A stretch of DNA of 64,000 nucleotides, from NCBI RefSeq assembly GCF_032854445.1, contig NC_088305.1, positions 14,493,717 through 14,557,716 of the forward strand. Direction: 5' to 3'. This document shows, in pieces, positions 24,953-37,330 of this stretch. Under the pieces are notes generated by a model. It had not been told where the DNA came from, searched no databases, and saw nothing but the letters and a program-made list of their open reading frames with translations. Position 1 is the first letter of the stretch. Every line of letters starts with the position of its first letter. The stretch is from Liolophura sinensis (taxonomy: Eukaryota > Mollusca > Polyplacophora > Chitonida > Chitonidae). The position numbers were made by a program, and so were the translations under genes.

Positions 24953-25160
24953 GACGAACTCCTCAACCGAAACAGCTTGCTTGAAGACTACAAGTCACTT
25001 GAAAACTAAAAAGCAAATCTGTCCAGGCGAGTACTGATGACTAAGTCAAGGTTTATAAAAAATAAATCTTGGGCAATTTATGAGATCGTAGAGGGCCATT
25101 AACGTTAAAAAAAACGTCGACGCAATCACTCATCTTGTGACAAACGTATGTCTTTGTAAT

Positions 25161-25416
25161 TTATTTATTTATTTATTTGATTGGTGTTTTACGCCGTACT
25201 CAAGAATATTTCACTTATACGATGGCGACCAGCATTATGGTGAGTGGAAACCGGGCAGAGCCCGGTGGAAACCCACGACCATCCGCGGGTTGCTGACAGA
25301 CCTTCCCACGTACGGCCGGAGAGGAAGCCAGCATGAGCTGGACTTGAACTCACAGCGACCGCATTGGTGAGAGACTCCTGGGTCATTGCGCTGCGCTAGC
25401 GCGCTAACCAACTGAG
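25161..25416 (-). mobile_element. tRNA-derived SINE with 11-bp target duplication
   Basis: Nearly complete, lacking about 15 bases of the head. It is flanked by gtctttgtaat at 25150-25160 and 25417-25427. The perfect duplication and the good body sequence suggest a fairly recent insertion. Confidence 0.95.
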
Positions 25417-25427
25417 GTCTTTGTAAT

Positions 25428-27325
25428 GGAGTAGCTACTAACATTACCATCTGAGTGGTGGTGGTTTGTTCTTTAGTTCTTTATTCAGATAAAATGTGTA
25501 CTATAGTTTGTTTCTTATAATCAGACTTCTATATTCCGCTATTTGTAAAATCAGTCATACTCGGAACACTATATATGGATGTGTTAAAAAGTATTATTTT
25601 TACAAAGAAAATGTTGTTAGAAATCTATTTTTTCTAAGTCATAATATTAAACTGCATAAGCTCAGTATCGACGGCAATAGCTCATAATTATTCAAAACAG
25701 GGTGGTATAGGGTATTGGATTCTGGGCGGAGGTCAATATGCATGATGAAGGTTGACACAAGTTACCTAAGCTTTGTCTTGACTGTAAACCCTGACTTTGC
25801 CACGTGCGAAACTGTTTTCAAGTGTTTTCAAGGGAAATATAACCTTAATATTAGTAAATGGAATTTATTTTATATCTTATAGCTATGTGATCTTACGGCA
25901 ATATGCCTTCAGAGTTCAATGTTAGGACGTTCTGTTGGTAATGTACATGGCCACGAAGGCTCTGCTATGTACACAGGTACTATGTCCTAAATATATACTA
26001 AATTTGCACATTGTTCAATATATTCAGAAATTTTCGCTGACACTAAACTGAGAGACCTGGGTATACGCCTGAATGTCACATATTTTTCAGCGATCTGTGG
26101 AAAGTATATGCATATGTCAGAAATATGATTTTCACTTGCCATTTTATATATTTGTCAATCCAAGTGGCAATCCAACATTAGGCAAAAGTGTAGCTTTGAG
26201 AAAAAGACGTCGGACATGGAAGAAAACTGTTTCCTGCGTCATAGACTATGACGGCTGATCACAAACGACGTTTGCCGGCGAAAATAAGAAACACTTGTAA
26301 TGGGAGCAAAACTTAAGTGGGTATAATGTAATATTAAGCTAAGCGAGTGAATACATATCTCATATATATACACAGATTTTTTCCATTTACTATAAGTTTA
26401 AGATGTCGCATGGTACATGTAGGAAATGCAAGCGTATTACCCATATGCTGTGTGATCTGTGTTACCATGCGTAAATTAAGTAACTTATAGACACTGATGT
26501 CTGAGATACGTCACATGTGTTGCAGAGTCCATCTTTAACTGGACATACTGTCGTCACATTATAGACGTGAAAACTCATTTCTCATGTAATCATTTCTGTT
26601 TATTTATCTTTTACAAATTTTTGTTTCGTTTGTCTTATAAGTCTTTGTGTTATATTTCCTAGGGTATTAATTCAAGGTTTAAATCCCCATACACAATTTT
26701 GGATAACAATTTTGTCCCTACAATATTTATCAAATAGAAAGTCATTCTCGCGTATGTGTAAAGCTGAGCTAGGAAAAAATCACGCCAGCCCTGGCGACTG
26801 CAGACAGACCTATGGAATGCAGCGTCACAAAAAAAAAAATGACGTCAGCCTGCATAGTAATTCAGGGGTGCAAGGTTTAAAGGACCTGGTATGATAAGGC
26901 GGGTATTCGGCCCCACTGCGTGTAAATGTGCACCCCAAGAAGCAAAACAATAGCCGACTATAGCCGTGGGTGGAAGCAGCTGACACATTCGTCAGGCCAC
27001 TTCTTCTTTTAGGTGTGCTTTACACTTCTTTTGCTGTTACATCGAAAAAATGCAATTTATAAAGCTCCATAACATGCAGTGAAGAGCTATTTTTTTGTCG
27101 AAAAATAATAGCCTACTCCAGACACCCGGAGTGGGGAAAATCACTGAACCACAAATGTAACTGTGAAAAGTTTTTGAGCACGCAGTTATGCACCAATCAA
27201 TTAAATAAATATAACAAATGTAAGTTTCAGCCTCATGATTCTGCAACGCAGAACATGTTACTGTTAATGAGTCATGCAGGATTTTGATACTATAGTTGCC
27301 ACGTGTTGGGTAAATCCATTCTAAT
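25428..27325. other. intergenic, nothing recognised
   Basis: AT-rich with no supported gene. Short frames show no family resemblance. Confidence 0.4.
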
Positions 27326-27337
27326 TCATGATAACAC

Positions 27338-27475
27338 TCTCCGGCTGTACGTGGGACGGTCTGCCGGCAGCCTGCGGATGGTCTTGGGTTCCCCTCGGAC
27401 TCTGCCCGGTTTCCCTCAACCACAATGTTAGCCGCTGCCGTATAAATGCAGGGTATAAATAAATAAATAAATAAA
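27338..27475 (+). mobile_element. 5'-truncated SINE with 12-bp target duplication
   Basis: Starts within the SINE body ('ctccggctgtacgtggga') and ends in a (aaat)n tail. It is flanked by tcatgataacac at 27326-27337 and 27476-27487. The usual 'gagtacggcgtaaaacacc' is missing, so the tail is also deleted. Confidence 0.88.
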
Positions 27476-27487
27476 TCATGATAACAC

Positions 27488-28976
27488 CTGTTTGATGTAA
27501 GACGGTCTGTGTCTTTACTCGCACAAAGACAAAAAAGAAAACCATCCATCAGGATTCGAACTCTTCCTCGAGGTGTTACCAATTTTCGTTAATGATTTCG
27601 CTAATCCACTGTACCACGAATAACGCCTGATAGACTATAGCAGAAGTACGGCAGAAATATGGACGTGAAACTTGCCAAAATATGTCAGAAAATGATCGCA
27701 TAAAAGTTCATGTTTTATGTATATATTTACATATACCTCGTGTGGGCGTGGCTTTGCGGGTCTGACAAGTATATGTCATTAATATAACCCGCCTGATCAG
27801 CCAATGACAACCGAGAATCACGGATGATGTAGGGACAACTAACAATATATCTTTGCACCTAATCGTTATTCTTTATAGCCCTTACCCGGACACTGTAGAA
27901 AAAAGGACAGCCCTGAAAGTGGTAAATGAGCTAAAATGTCTCGCATGACTATGTCGCGCATTTTAATTGATTCTGAGAGTTGTATTCATGTTAGAATGAT
28001 GTGTCGACGTGTACTGGAAAATTCTGCTGGAAAAATACACGTTTTAGCACAAAAAAACAGTATGTTTGCCTTCAAAAATGCACTTTCCTGGCTGAAATTT
28101 TAGGTCATTTACAGCATATACAACTGACCCACTTTAGTATCCGGGCATACGTAACCTTAAACTGTGTATACAGGTGAGGATTACAAGGATGTACTTTTAT
28201 CCGCCCAGCAACACGATTATTTTATCCCACTTTCCCGGACCCGTTCATATGCATGTTACGAATAGCAGGACTGACTCACGACTAAATTTATGCTCCTTAC
28301 TCCACGCTACCTCATGCACGGATTGAACCACATGGATACGGTGTATTTATGCACCACTGTGGCTGACGAAAAATCTAATAATGAATTCCCTACAAGACTA
28401 GATGCTCACTGTAAAAGAAAAAAAACATGATATGAAAATGTTTAGAAAATAACAACATTTTTAGATATATTTGGAGAAGTTTTTTATATAGAGATTGAAT
28501 ATTTTCTCTGCTTTCATCACTGTCTATGTTGTATTCTGCACTGTAAGATACCTGTCATGACTGAGCTATTTTATCGCGCCTTTTCACTGGTTGAAAATAA
28601 GTTAGAGGCATAGCCGTCGTATGGCCAGTGACGGGGGACGAGGATTACTCAGCAAAAAGTTTCACTGGCCCACACCAATACATTGCTGGGTTAGCTGAAA
28701 TGCAAAGCAATATACCGCGCCAAATTTTAAAAACTATGTCAGGACCTTCTCACGAGATAGACAAGCTGTAGTTTTTGAAGACATGGTATGTTTATGCTGG
28801 AATTATTGTATTTATCATCTAAAAAGCAAAATTTAGGGAATATACCAGTAGGAGAAGTTTTAAACAATGGTTCTATGTTTTCACAAAAATATGAAGTTGA
28901 AGTAGAGTCTTAATATATATGAGATATGATTCACAATGGCGAATTTATAGATTTGGATTATTTGAAGCGTAACTAC
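27488..28976. other. intergenic, nothing recognised
   Basis: No gene or repeat that I can support. Confidence 0.4.
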
Positions 28977-28987
28977 AATGTAATTGA

Positions 28988-29251
28988 GGGGCCTCCGTGG
29001 CTCAGTTGGTTAGCGCGCTAGCGCAGCGTTAATGACCCAGGAGTTTCTCACCAATGCGGTCGCTGTGACTTCAAGTACAGCTCATGCTGGCTTCCTCTCC
29101 GCCCGTACTTGGTAAGTTACTGCGGATGGTCGTGGTTTCCCCCGGGCTCTGCCCGATTTCCTCCGACAATAACGCTGGCCGCCGTCGTATAAGTGAAATA
29201 TTCTTTAGTACGGCGTAAAACACCAATCAAATGAATACATCAAATAAATAA
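28988..29251 (+). mobile_element. tRNA-derived SINE, full length
   Basis: Complete head, body and tail. The target duplication aatgtaat is at 28977-28984 and 29252-29259. Confidence 0.95.
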
Positions 29252-29259
29252 AATGTAAT

Positions 29260-29589
29260 GGAGTTTTATTTCACACCCCCAAAGAGTTAGGGAAACTTCA
29301 AAATAGTGATATGAAAGGAAAAATAAATTACCTTAGAATTACACATATTAGGTTGTGACCGGGAAGATAAACATCCGATAGAATATTGGGCCTTATGCAA
29401 ACGTTAAATTGATAAGCATGTATGAATATTACATCGTTAAACATTGCATACATGTTACAATGCAGATCTTAAAGTGTTACGATGCCCCTGTATGGAAATC
29501 ATCGTGCTGATCTTTGCACGCGTATTCCGGTGGGGATTTTATCATGAGTATTGTAATGCTAACCACTGGGTGTCACAGTATCGGACTTG
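29260..29589. other. intergenic, nothing recognised
   Basis: No supported feature. Confidence 0.35.
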
Positions 29590-29853
29590 TCGGCTTCGTG
29601 GCCAAATGGTGAGTGTGCCAGCGCAGAACAAGACGCGCAGTGAGAGTGCCTCTTACCAATGCTATCGCTGTAACCTTCATTTGGGCTTCCTCTCTTGTGG
29701 TACGTAGGAAGTCAACCACATGCGCATGGTCGTCGGCTCTCCTCTGGGCACTACCCAATATTTCCCCTTCCATAAATCTGGCCGCCGTAATATATCAGTC
29801 AAAAGTTTTAAAAACGGTGTAAAATACCAATCGAATAGATAAATAAACAGATA
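29590..29853 (+). mobile_element. old diverged SINE
   Basis: Same layout as the abundant SINE with heavy substitution: 'cggcttcgtggccaaatggt' head, 'accaatgctatcgctgtaac', 'aaatctggccgccgtaatat', and the tail 'aaaacggtgtaaaatacc' then 'gataaataaa'. Confidence 0.8.
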
Positions 29854-29944
29854 TGTGTTACAATGCTGTTTTTTATGGGATGAGTTCAGAGCTGATCGTT
29901 CTATATGAGTATTCACAGTACTGAATAGCTCACGAACATTACAT

Positions 29945-30616
29945 ATTGCTAATCTTGGTACGAGTATTATATATTGCTAATCTTGATAGGAGTATTACAC
30001 ATTGCTAATCTTGAAATGAGTATTACACATTGCTAATCTTGATAGGAGTATTACACATTGCTAATCTTGACAGGAGTATTACGCATTGCTAATCTTGAAA
30101 TGAGTATTACACATTGCTAATCTTGGTACGAGTATTATATATTGCTAATCTTGATAGGAGTATTACACATTGCTAATCTTGATAGGAGTATTACGCATTG
30201 CTAATCTTGAAATGAGTATTACACATTGCTAATCTTGGTACGAGTATTATATATTGCTAATCTTGATAGGAGTATTACACATTGCTAATCTTGATAGGAG
30301 TATTACGCATTGCTAATCTTGAAATGAGTATTACACATTGCTAATCTTGATAGGAGTATTACACATTGCTAATCTTGGTATGAGTATTACACATTGCTAA
30401 TCTTGATAGGAGTATTACACATTGCTAATCTTGATAGGAGTATTACGCATTGCTAATCTTGAAATGAGTGTTACTCATTGCTAATCTTGATAGGAGTATT
30501 ACACATTGCTAATCTTGATAGGAGTATTACGCATTGCTAATCTTGATATGAGTATTATACATTGCTAATCTTGATAGGCGTATTATACATTGCCTCTCTT
30601 GGTATGCGTATCACAC
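29945..30616. repeat. 28-bp minisatellite, 24 exact-length units, higher-order pattern
   Basis: Units start ATTGCTAATCTTG and end with an eight-base variable part plus 'tattacac'-like sequence. From 29945 to 30616 there are exactly 24 x 28 bases. Unit types (ggtacg, gatagg, gatagg with acgc ending, gaaatg) recur in that order, giving a 112-bp higher-order repeat from about 30113 to 30336. The last two units are diverged. Confidence 0.95.
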
Positions 30617-31288
30617 ATTGGTGAGTGTAATCTTGGCATGAGTGTATGGGTTTTGCAGCGTTCATCTTCGTGTGAGTATTAGTGGTGGTAAATGCATGAC
30701 TATTGCTGCTGATTGTAGTATGAGGAATACAGAGATTTGCACAAATGAGAAATTAGTTAATTAGTGGTACCCTGTACCAGAGTCCTACGGTTTATATCAT
30801 AGTACTGTACGGAAATCGTACTTGAGGTATTATTTAGGTTTACAAAGATTTCTTCTACATTGTATTGTAGGGAAGGTGTTTGTATCACATGGTGCCCATT
30901 TACGTACACTCACCAGTCAGATTTTCAATAGTTAAACGTGCCATATATTTGCTTGAAACGAAAGACCAAAGTTCTAGCAAAATCAGTTATTTTTATTGCG
31001 GTAAAGAGACCAGCAAAATCAAGTGTCGGCGAAAGTGGGAATCCCCGCTTTCCTCCATTTTTTTCTATTTCAGGGTGTCCGGTTTCTAGGTTCTATATAA
31101 CTGAATGTATACGTATGATAAATCAAATATTGCAGAGTCATTGTCCCATTCATTCGAGTGCCCCATCTATTCTGGGAATATGACCGAGACGTTCCGGACT
31201 TAAACTTGACCCGTTCCCAGGGCAGCGTGAATTGTGAAACAGAGAACAAAGCAAGTACAGGTTAGCTTTTTAACAGGATGTGGGGTAG
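30617..31288. other. upstream region of the Yellow-family gene
   Basis: No coding feature is recognised. It should hold distal promoter sequence of the gene starting at 31370. Confidence 0.4.
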
Positions 31289-31295
31289 TATATAA
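31289..31295 (+). promoter_or_regulatory. TATA box of the Yellow-family gene
   Basis: TATATAA followed by GG. Initiation about 30 bases downstream falls at or just past the ATG at 31319, so the start used is more likely the ATG at 31370. Confidence 0.65.
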
Positions 31296-31369
31296 GGTGT
31301 GGAGAATTCAAAACAGCAATGAGAAGATTTGAGAAAGGATCGATTTCTGTTATTGCTCAAAAAGTCGCA

Positions 31370-34300
31370 ATGCAGTTTGTTCTAGTTTTAATTTGTGCGC
31401 TCTATTTGGTGCATGTGCATGGGCGCACGCAAGGGTTGCCGAACAGCAACAGGCCGATACCACCAAACTTCGAAGTGGTCTATGGTTGGACGAGAATCGA
31501 CTACGACTGGACTAGCCCGGCCATGAAAGAAAACTACATCAACACGGGAAAATACATTCCTGAAAACAACGGAATGACGGGGATAAAAGTATACAAAGGA
31601 GACGTGTACGTGACAACGTCACGATTCTTTGACGGTGTTCCAGCTTCACTCGATAAGATTGTGACGAAAGATGATGGCACATCCGTGATGCAGCCCTTCC
31701 CTGACTGGGACTCTCACACGATAGGTAAGAGTATGGAGGAACATACCAGATAGTAACTAAAAAACGACCGGTGTCATAAACACTGAGAGAAGGGTTAAAG
31801 TCAACTTGCTCAAATATCTAAGTTATACAATAGAGCTAATTCAACTCAAAATTTGAGTTGAGTCCAGAAAGACTCCTGCGAGTTTTCCGAATAACCAAGA
31901 AGTCAGCAATGTGACCAGGTGTGTTTCAGCTTTCTGGGTTGAATTAGTTTATTATATAACTCAGATTTACCCACACTTTTCTCTCAGTGTAGACCTGTCA
32001 TAATATCAGTTATACAATAAAGATGATAATTGCTCAGAAGTGTGAGTTGGGAAATGTAGCGGCTCGGTTACACTGCTAAAATTTGTCTTTCTTGGTAGTG
32101 GTACCAGCAAAGATGAAACTCGGGTTTTATTCCAGTATTTCAAGTAGGAATTGGTGGACTGTTTCTCGGGCTATGGGCTCTGGTAATTATAATGAGCGTC
32201 ACCTATGATGAACGCTTCCAGATATCATTCAAGCGTTTAAGCAGAAGCACGGCGTGTTATATTTGATCAATCTGGGTTGAAATTATTTAATTGAAGATAT
32301 ACTGTGCTAAATTTATGTTGATAATAAGCTCTTCGAAATATATAAAAGTGTGGACATTTTAGAGTTTTTAAGCAATGCATGTAAATAGATTTGCTAAATT
32401 CAAGAGCGTCGAGATACTCAGTGGAAATCGAAGAAGGTTCGTGCACTCTAAAATCTAGTCAGTTAGATTTACAGAATACTGTATATTTTCTGAGTGCGGC
32501 GATGGCATCAAAGGTTATTTTATTGCTACAAAATGTTATGTTATATAGCCCGGACTTATTCTTTTATTTAGATAGAAAGCTTTGTTGATACAACGGGATA
32601 TTGTGATGCTGCATATAATACAATGATAACATATCTTAAATCCCTAGTATATACAAACTGAAAAGGGGCCTCCGTGGCTCAGTTGGTTAGCGCGCTAGCG
32701 CAGCGTAATGACCCAGGAGTCTCTCACCAATGCGGTCGCTGTGAGTTCAAGTCCAGCTCATGCTGGCTTCCTCTCCGGCCGCACGTGGGAATGTATGTAA
32801 GCTCTGCCCGGTTTCCATCCACCATAATGCTGGCCGCTGTCGTATAAGTGAAATATTCTTGAGTACGACGTAAAACACCAATCAAATAAATAAATAACAA
32901 ACTGAAAACTGAGAATTGCTATAGTGACATATTTTTGAGTTCGGCGTTAAACACCAATCAGGTAAATAGATAACAAGACTGTACATTTATAGAATAACTC
33001 CTAAGACCATTAATTTTACACATAAAACAGTGTTACATTACAATATTTTTTGATCAGTTTGTAAATATTAAATTTGTATGAATTCAGAAAGCAGTAAACT
33101 AAAATTATAAATGCTTTCCTTCCTTCGCCAATATCAAACAGTTGTATTTAACATTATTTAATCTTATGTACAATATCCGATGTATAAGACAGTGGGTTCA
33201 AACTGGGTGGACATACAGTGTACAGGTCTCTACCTCTAGCTTTGTGCACTAAGACAGGATATCTGTATAAACCTGAACACATACCGATCCCTTCTCCTAG
33301 AGACAGGGTTAACAGGTCACGTCGGTCGCGTCATGAAGGCTCACCTGAAGATTACCCCGTAACAAAGATTGCTTTAGGCAGACTGAGGTAGTTCAGACTG
33401 TCGTTTGCTGAAGAACAGGATATCATTTGTATTCATTTAACTAAAATCTGAACCGGATCTACAGTTCACGGGAATTCGCACAATCATGCAACTGGCTGTT
33501 TACACGAAAAGTGTAGTATTTATTTAGCTTTGTATTCAAATTCAAGTATTTCAAATCTTCACTGACGCTGACAGGTGAACAGATGTCGTTAAGGTATTCC
33601 TTGACATATCATTAGTTTCGACAGATATGTGGAAGCATATAGGCCAGCAACAGCCGTAGTGTTTCTTACTGATAAAGTAAAGTTTGAGGTTCACTATTTC
33701 TGGAATTTATTGTTAATTTTCTGCCAAATCAAGATTGCAGCTGCAGAAGGTTACACTCTGAAAAAGTATTGTTTTTTGTGACTTGTGTGTCATTGCCATT
33801 GATCGTATACAGTTAGGCCAGCCTAAAAACAGTTTAGTTAATTTCATATGTCTGTTTATTCCAGGAACGTTTTAATGCAGATGTGAACAGTGGTAAATGT
33901 TTTAGCGTAAATCCGGCGCATTTGACTCTCGCAACCCATTACTCGAATGATAGCTATATTGCTCCGCAACTGTATACCCATCCAACACACTGGTGTAGCT
34001 GATATTGCACGACGCTCTCCACGCTGAGAAATAATTTACCGGTAAACTTATAAAATCTGTCAAGTAGTGTACCCCCCCCCCTTCCCCCTCCGATCAACAA
34101 AGAACAATACCTATAAATCCGCCATACTGAAAATGGAAACATGTTTATCTTCAGTTGATTTAAATAGTTTGGACAAAGGACATTATATAATCAATGCGAT
34201 GTTGTTGTTGAAAAATGTCAGTGCCGAGAAGAGATAGCACGATGGTATGATGATGGCCTTAACCGGCTTATCATAGAAAGGTGTAACGGGACCAAGTTTC

Positions 34301-36639
34301 AAGTGCTTGTTCTACCAGTAATAAACGAGGAGTAATACAATAGCACAGCTGGCAGAGAGCTGGACTACAGAAACATAGATCCGATTTCAAATCTCGATCA
34401 GTGAAACAGTATTTTTTTTTTTTTTTAAATGGAAACTGCGAAACTAGTGCGTCACTTGAACACGTCACTAGCAAATCCGTGAATTGGTAGGATGAATGAC
34501 ACGCGGCAAACAATGGAGTCAGTGTGAAATGTTTTGCACACATTTGCCTGTAAACAAGATGTGTATGCAAAATTTGGTAGACATTAAATGTGTAGGTATA
34601 TACAGATGATTTATGCAAGGTATACATTAATGATCCTGTGCAAAATTGTTATAATGTGTGCCTGTGGTACACATCTTGTGTATTTTTTGTACACAATTGC
34701 TTTATAGAACAGGGTCCGATATGGTTGAGTGAGTCAATGGGTTGAGCAATCCGTTGTTTAGTTGGCTGATTTGTGTTTAACTCCGTACTCAAGAAGTTTT
34801 CACTGATACGAAAAGCGCCCTCACCTGACTCAAAGCCGTGGGTGAATCAATAGAAGTTGGATTCGAACACGCGACCTCGCTGGTCGAAGATGTTTTAACC
34901 GTCTGAGAAATCCAGCTGTGTCCCTGGCCAAACATTCAGTCTAGGTGGATCATACGGGCGCGTAGGCCAGCACACTATTCTGTATAGATCACACAGGAGC
35001 GTACATACTACCTCCAATCAAATTTTAAAATGGTGGATGTGTTGGTTTACATATAAAATGAGATTGTACAGCACCTATTCTTACATGGGAAAGTCTGCAG
35101 CAACTTGCGGATGGTCGTGTTTTTTTCCCCGGGCTCTGTCCACTTTTCTCCCACCATAATGTTGGATGCCGACGTATAAGTGAAATATTCTTGAAACCAA
35201 TGTAAAGTACTAATCAAATAAATGAAAAACACCTTTTAAAAATTGTAAAATAAATCTGAGATACTAATTAAAATACCAAATCATCATTTGTAATATTTAG
35301 TTAGCAATACATCTCTACTATAGTGGACATGTACAAGGGTGTAATTTATTAGGTTGATGAGAGATCAATCAGTCATTTGAATGAATTTAGCCATCATTCC
35401 GTATGCATGTTCCACTGTATATAATGCTACATTAATACCAACTACACATCAGTCAGTTTAACGTAAACGAGCCTTTCAAGCAGTGCGCCCTGTCTGGTTT
35501 CCTTCCACAGTAATGCTGGTCACCCTTGTATAGGTCAAATATTCCTGAGTACGGCGTAAAATGACAATCAAATAAATAAATCAGTGTCTTCATTAGAGAA
35601 TCAGTCAATGAGTTATGTTCATGGTTTTTTTCTTTCAGGTGACTGTAATTCTTTACAGTTTGTGCAGTCCATGGAGATTGATCCGAATACAGGACTAATG
35701 TGGGCTGTAGACGTCGGTAGGTCAGCAATATTCAAACCAAGCGCCACAAGAAACTCTTGTCCGGCCAAGATTGTGGTGTATGATCTAGAGACCAAGAGAG
35801 AGGTCAGTCGTTACATCTTTCCGCCTGAAGTTGTTGCCAGAAACACCAGTTTTCTCAATGACGTTGTTCTGCATTACGTTGACGGGACTGTCGCGTACGT
35901 TTACATTACAGACAGCCTTGACCCTGCTATTGTGGTGTTTGATGTAAGGAAAAATCAGTCCTATAGATTCGAAGACCCAGCGACCATGGCACCTCAAAAA
36001 GGCCTGCCAGTTGACATCGACGGCACACCATTTGATCCAAAGCTTGGCATTAACGGAATTGCTATGTCACCTGATTTCCGTTACCTGTACTTCTCAGCGG
36101 TCGCCGGCTTGACGCTCTATCAGGTTCCCACCGATGCTCTTCGGGATCCCGCCTCTAACATATCCTCTGCTATTCGCGCTGTTGGTGTGAAACCAACTCA
36201 ATCTGATGGCATGGTCTACGGCCAACATAACCTGTATTATACGGGCCTCAACGACAGCACCGTTCTACGCTGGGATGTCGTTAACGACATCACAAAGACG
36301 CCGAGCAGGTCGGAAGGGGAGGCAACCCTCAAGAGCGTCAATACACTCCTTAAGGACGCCAAAAAACTGGCCTGGCCCGATACGATGGCAATCGATGAGC
36401 AAGGATACCTATGGGTGACAGCTCCAGATGCTGGCCGCTGGTTCTTAGGCCGCCTCGACTTTTCTCCCAGTGGACCAATTAACATGAGGATCGTTCGCAC
36501 TTACATCGGGGAACTAAGCTACCTTCATCAGAAGAAACCGATCGCAAACGCCGTAAGCCGGGTGACATCGGGTTTGGTACTGTTACCTTTCTGCATCTTT
36601 GCGTCCCTCTATACAGGCGCGTTAACTGTTCATCATTAA
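31370..36639 (+). CDS. Yellow / major royal jelly protein family, secreted, two coding exons
   Basis: Exons 31370-31724 and 35639-36639 join in phase 1 (donor ATAGgtaag, acceptor tttctttcag), giving 451 residues. The join reads SHTI-G-DCNSLQFVQSMEID, the family's hallmark region. Residues 1-18 (MQFVLVLICALYLVHVHG) are a signal peptide. Other hallmarks are VMQPFPDW, GLMWAVDVGR, CPAKIVVYDLET, LDPAIVVFDVR, GINGIAMSPD with YLYFSAVAGLTLYQVPT, and DTMAIDEQGYLWVTAPD. All lie in order along one six-bladed propeller domain. A hydrophobic tail (SGLVLLPFCIFASLYTGAL) without following charges suggests a GPI-anchor signal. An ATG at 31319 would add 17 residues, but the TATA box position argues against it. 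In insects the family acts in pigmentation, cuticle and secretion; its role here is unknown. Confidence 0.92.
31781..31989. mobile_element. fold-back (MITE-like) element in the Yellow-family intron
   Basis: It begins CACTGAGAGAAGGGTTAAAG and ends with the matching CTTTTCTCTCAGTG. Imperfect inverted repeats of about 55 bases include 'gagttatataataaactaat' on the reverse strand against 'aagttatacaatagagctaa'. It is 209 bp long and sits about 56 bp after the exon 1 donor. It has no coding capacity. A clear target duplication is not visible. Confidence 0.7.
32665..32896 (+). mobile_element. SINE in the intron, 12-bp target duplication, internal deletion
   Basis: Full head and tail. About 35 bases between 'cacgtgggaatgt' and 'ctctgcccggtttcc' are missing. 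It is flanked by acaaactgaaaa at 32653-32664 and 32897-32908. A second, tail-like relic follows at about 32930-32972. Confidence 0.95.
32909..34749 (+). other. intron sequence with one tRNA-like fragment
   Basis: Mostly featureless, with a C-run at 34073-34082. At 34335-34405 'tagcacagctggcagagagc' and 'cgatttcaaatctc' recall an A box and B box, so this is probably the head of the second SINE family. A T-run follows at 34411. Confidence 0.45.
34750..34925 (-). mobile_element. tRNA-derived SINE, divergent, minus strand
   Basis: The reverse complement carries a B box (GGTCGCGTGTTCGAATCC) and ends in a tail resembling 'cttgagtacggagttaaac'. It resembles neither main SINE family closely. Confidence 0.65.
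35076..35228 (+). mobile_element. 5'-truncated SINE, diverged
   Basis: The body runs from 'tacatgggaaagtctgcagc' to 'aagtgaaatattcttgaaac' and a (aaat) tail. It lies in the intron. Confidence 0.8.
35479..35583 (+). mobile_element. SINE 3' end next to the exon 2 acceptor
   Basis: 'tggtttccttccacagtaat', then 'ctgagtacggcgtaaaatga' and (aaat)n. It ends about 55 bases before the acceptor at 35638, inside the region where a branch point is expected. Confidence 0.85.
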
Positions 36640-36704
36640 TTTTCACAATTTACGATATATCCACGTGTGGATCCACTTTGTTTTGTTACAACATCTGCTT
36701 GTAA

Positions 36705-36710
36705 AATAAA
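36705..36710 (+). promoter_or_regulatory. poly(A) signal of the Yellow-family gene
   Basis: AATAAA, 66 bases after the stop codon. Confidence 0.7.
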
Positions 36711-37140
36711 TCCTGGTGAAGCAACTTGCGACTTAATGCTGATTGAAATACAACCCCTGCCATAAGAATGGGCGGCTAAGGAAATTCGTATTACTTTGCT
36801 TTTATTTCTACATTTAAAGGATTTAGTTAACAATATATATGTATCTTTACCTACGTGCATATCATTTTTTCAAATACTTTAATGACCCGAAGACACCATG
36901 ACCTGAAATGTTGTCCATTTCTTTTAATTTTCCTGACTTTAAAGCAGCTTAGCATTAACTTAGACTTGTGTCGTATTATGGATGTGTGATATCATAAAAA
37001 GATTATTTGATATCCACCTAAATCGAACAGAGGGACATTGAATGCTTAAAGTAAAGGCGGGAAACTTAGGACTGGAAATAGTGTGTATATTTTTTATAGT
37101 ATTGGCACGTCATTAACTGAGGTCACGGTTCTAAATAACT
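36711..37140. other. 3' flank of the Yellow-family gene
   Basis: Nothing recognised. Confidence 0.4.
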
Positions 37141-37330
37141 TGTTTGTAAAGACAAGAATCTTTGTAAACGAGAAATATGAATCACTGTAAACATGTGGAG
37201 TGAATCTTTGTAACGTGAGATTTGCATCTTTGTAAACTTGGGGTATGAAACTGTGTAAAATTGAGGTTTGAAACTGTGTGAACTTGATGTTTGAATTCGT
37301 TGATGAAACTTTGTAAAGGAGTGTCTGGTA
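37141..37330. repeat. degenerate tandem repeat, about 26-bp unit
   Basis: About seven diverged units of the form 'tttgtaaacttgaggtttga' plus a few bases. The minus-strand frame over it follows from the repeat. Confidence 0.7.

Noticed and set aside
27037..27582. 181-codon minus-strand frame
   Set aside because: It runs antisense through a SINE fragment and its flanks, has no family resemblance, and begins in non-coding sequence.
31319..31369. Upstream ATG as start of the Yellow-family protein
   Set aside because: It lies at about the transcription start implied by the TATA box and would put 17 charged residues before the signal peptide.
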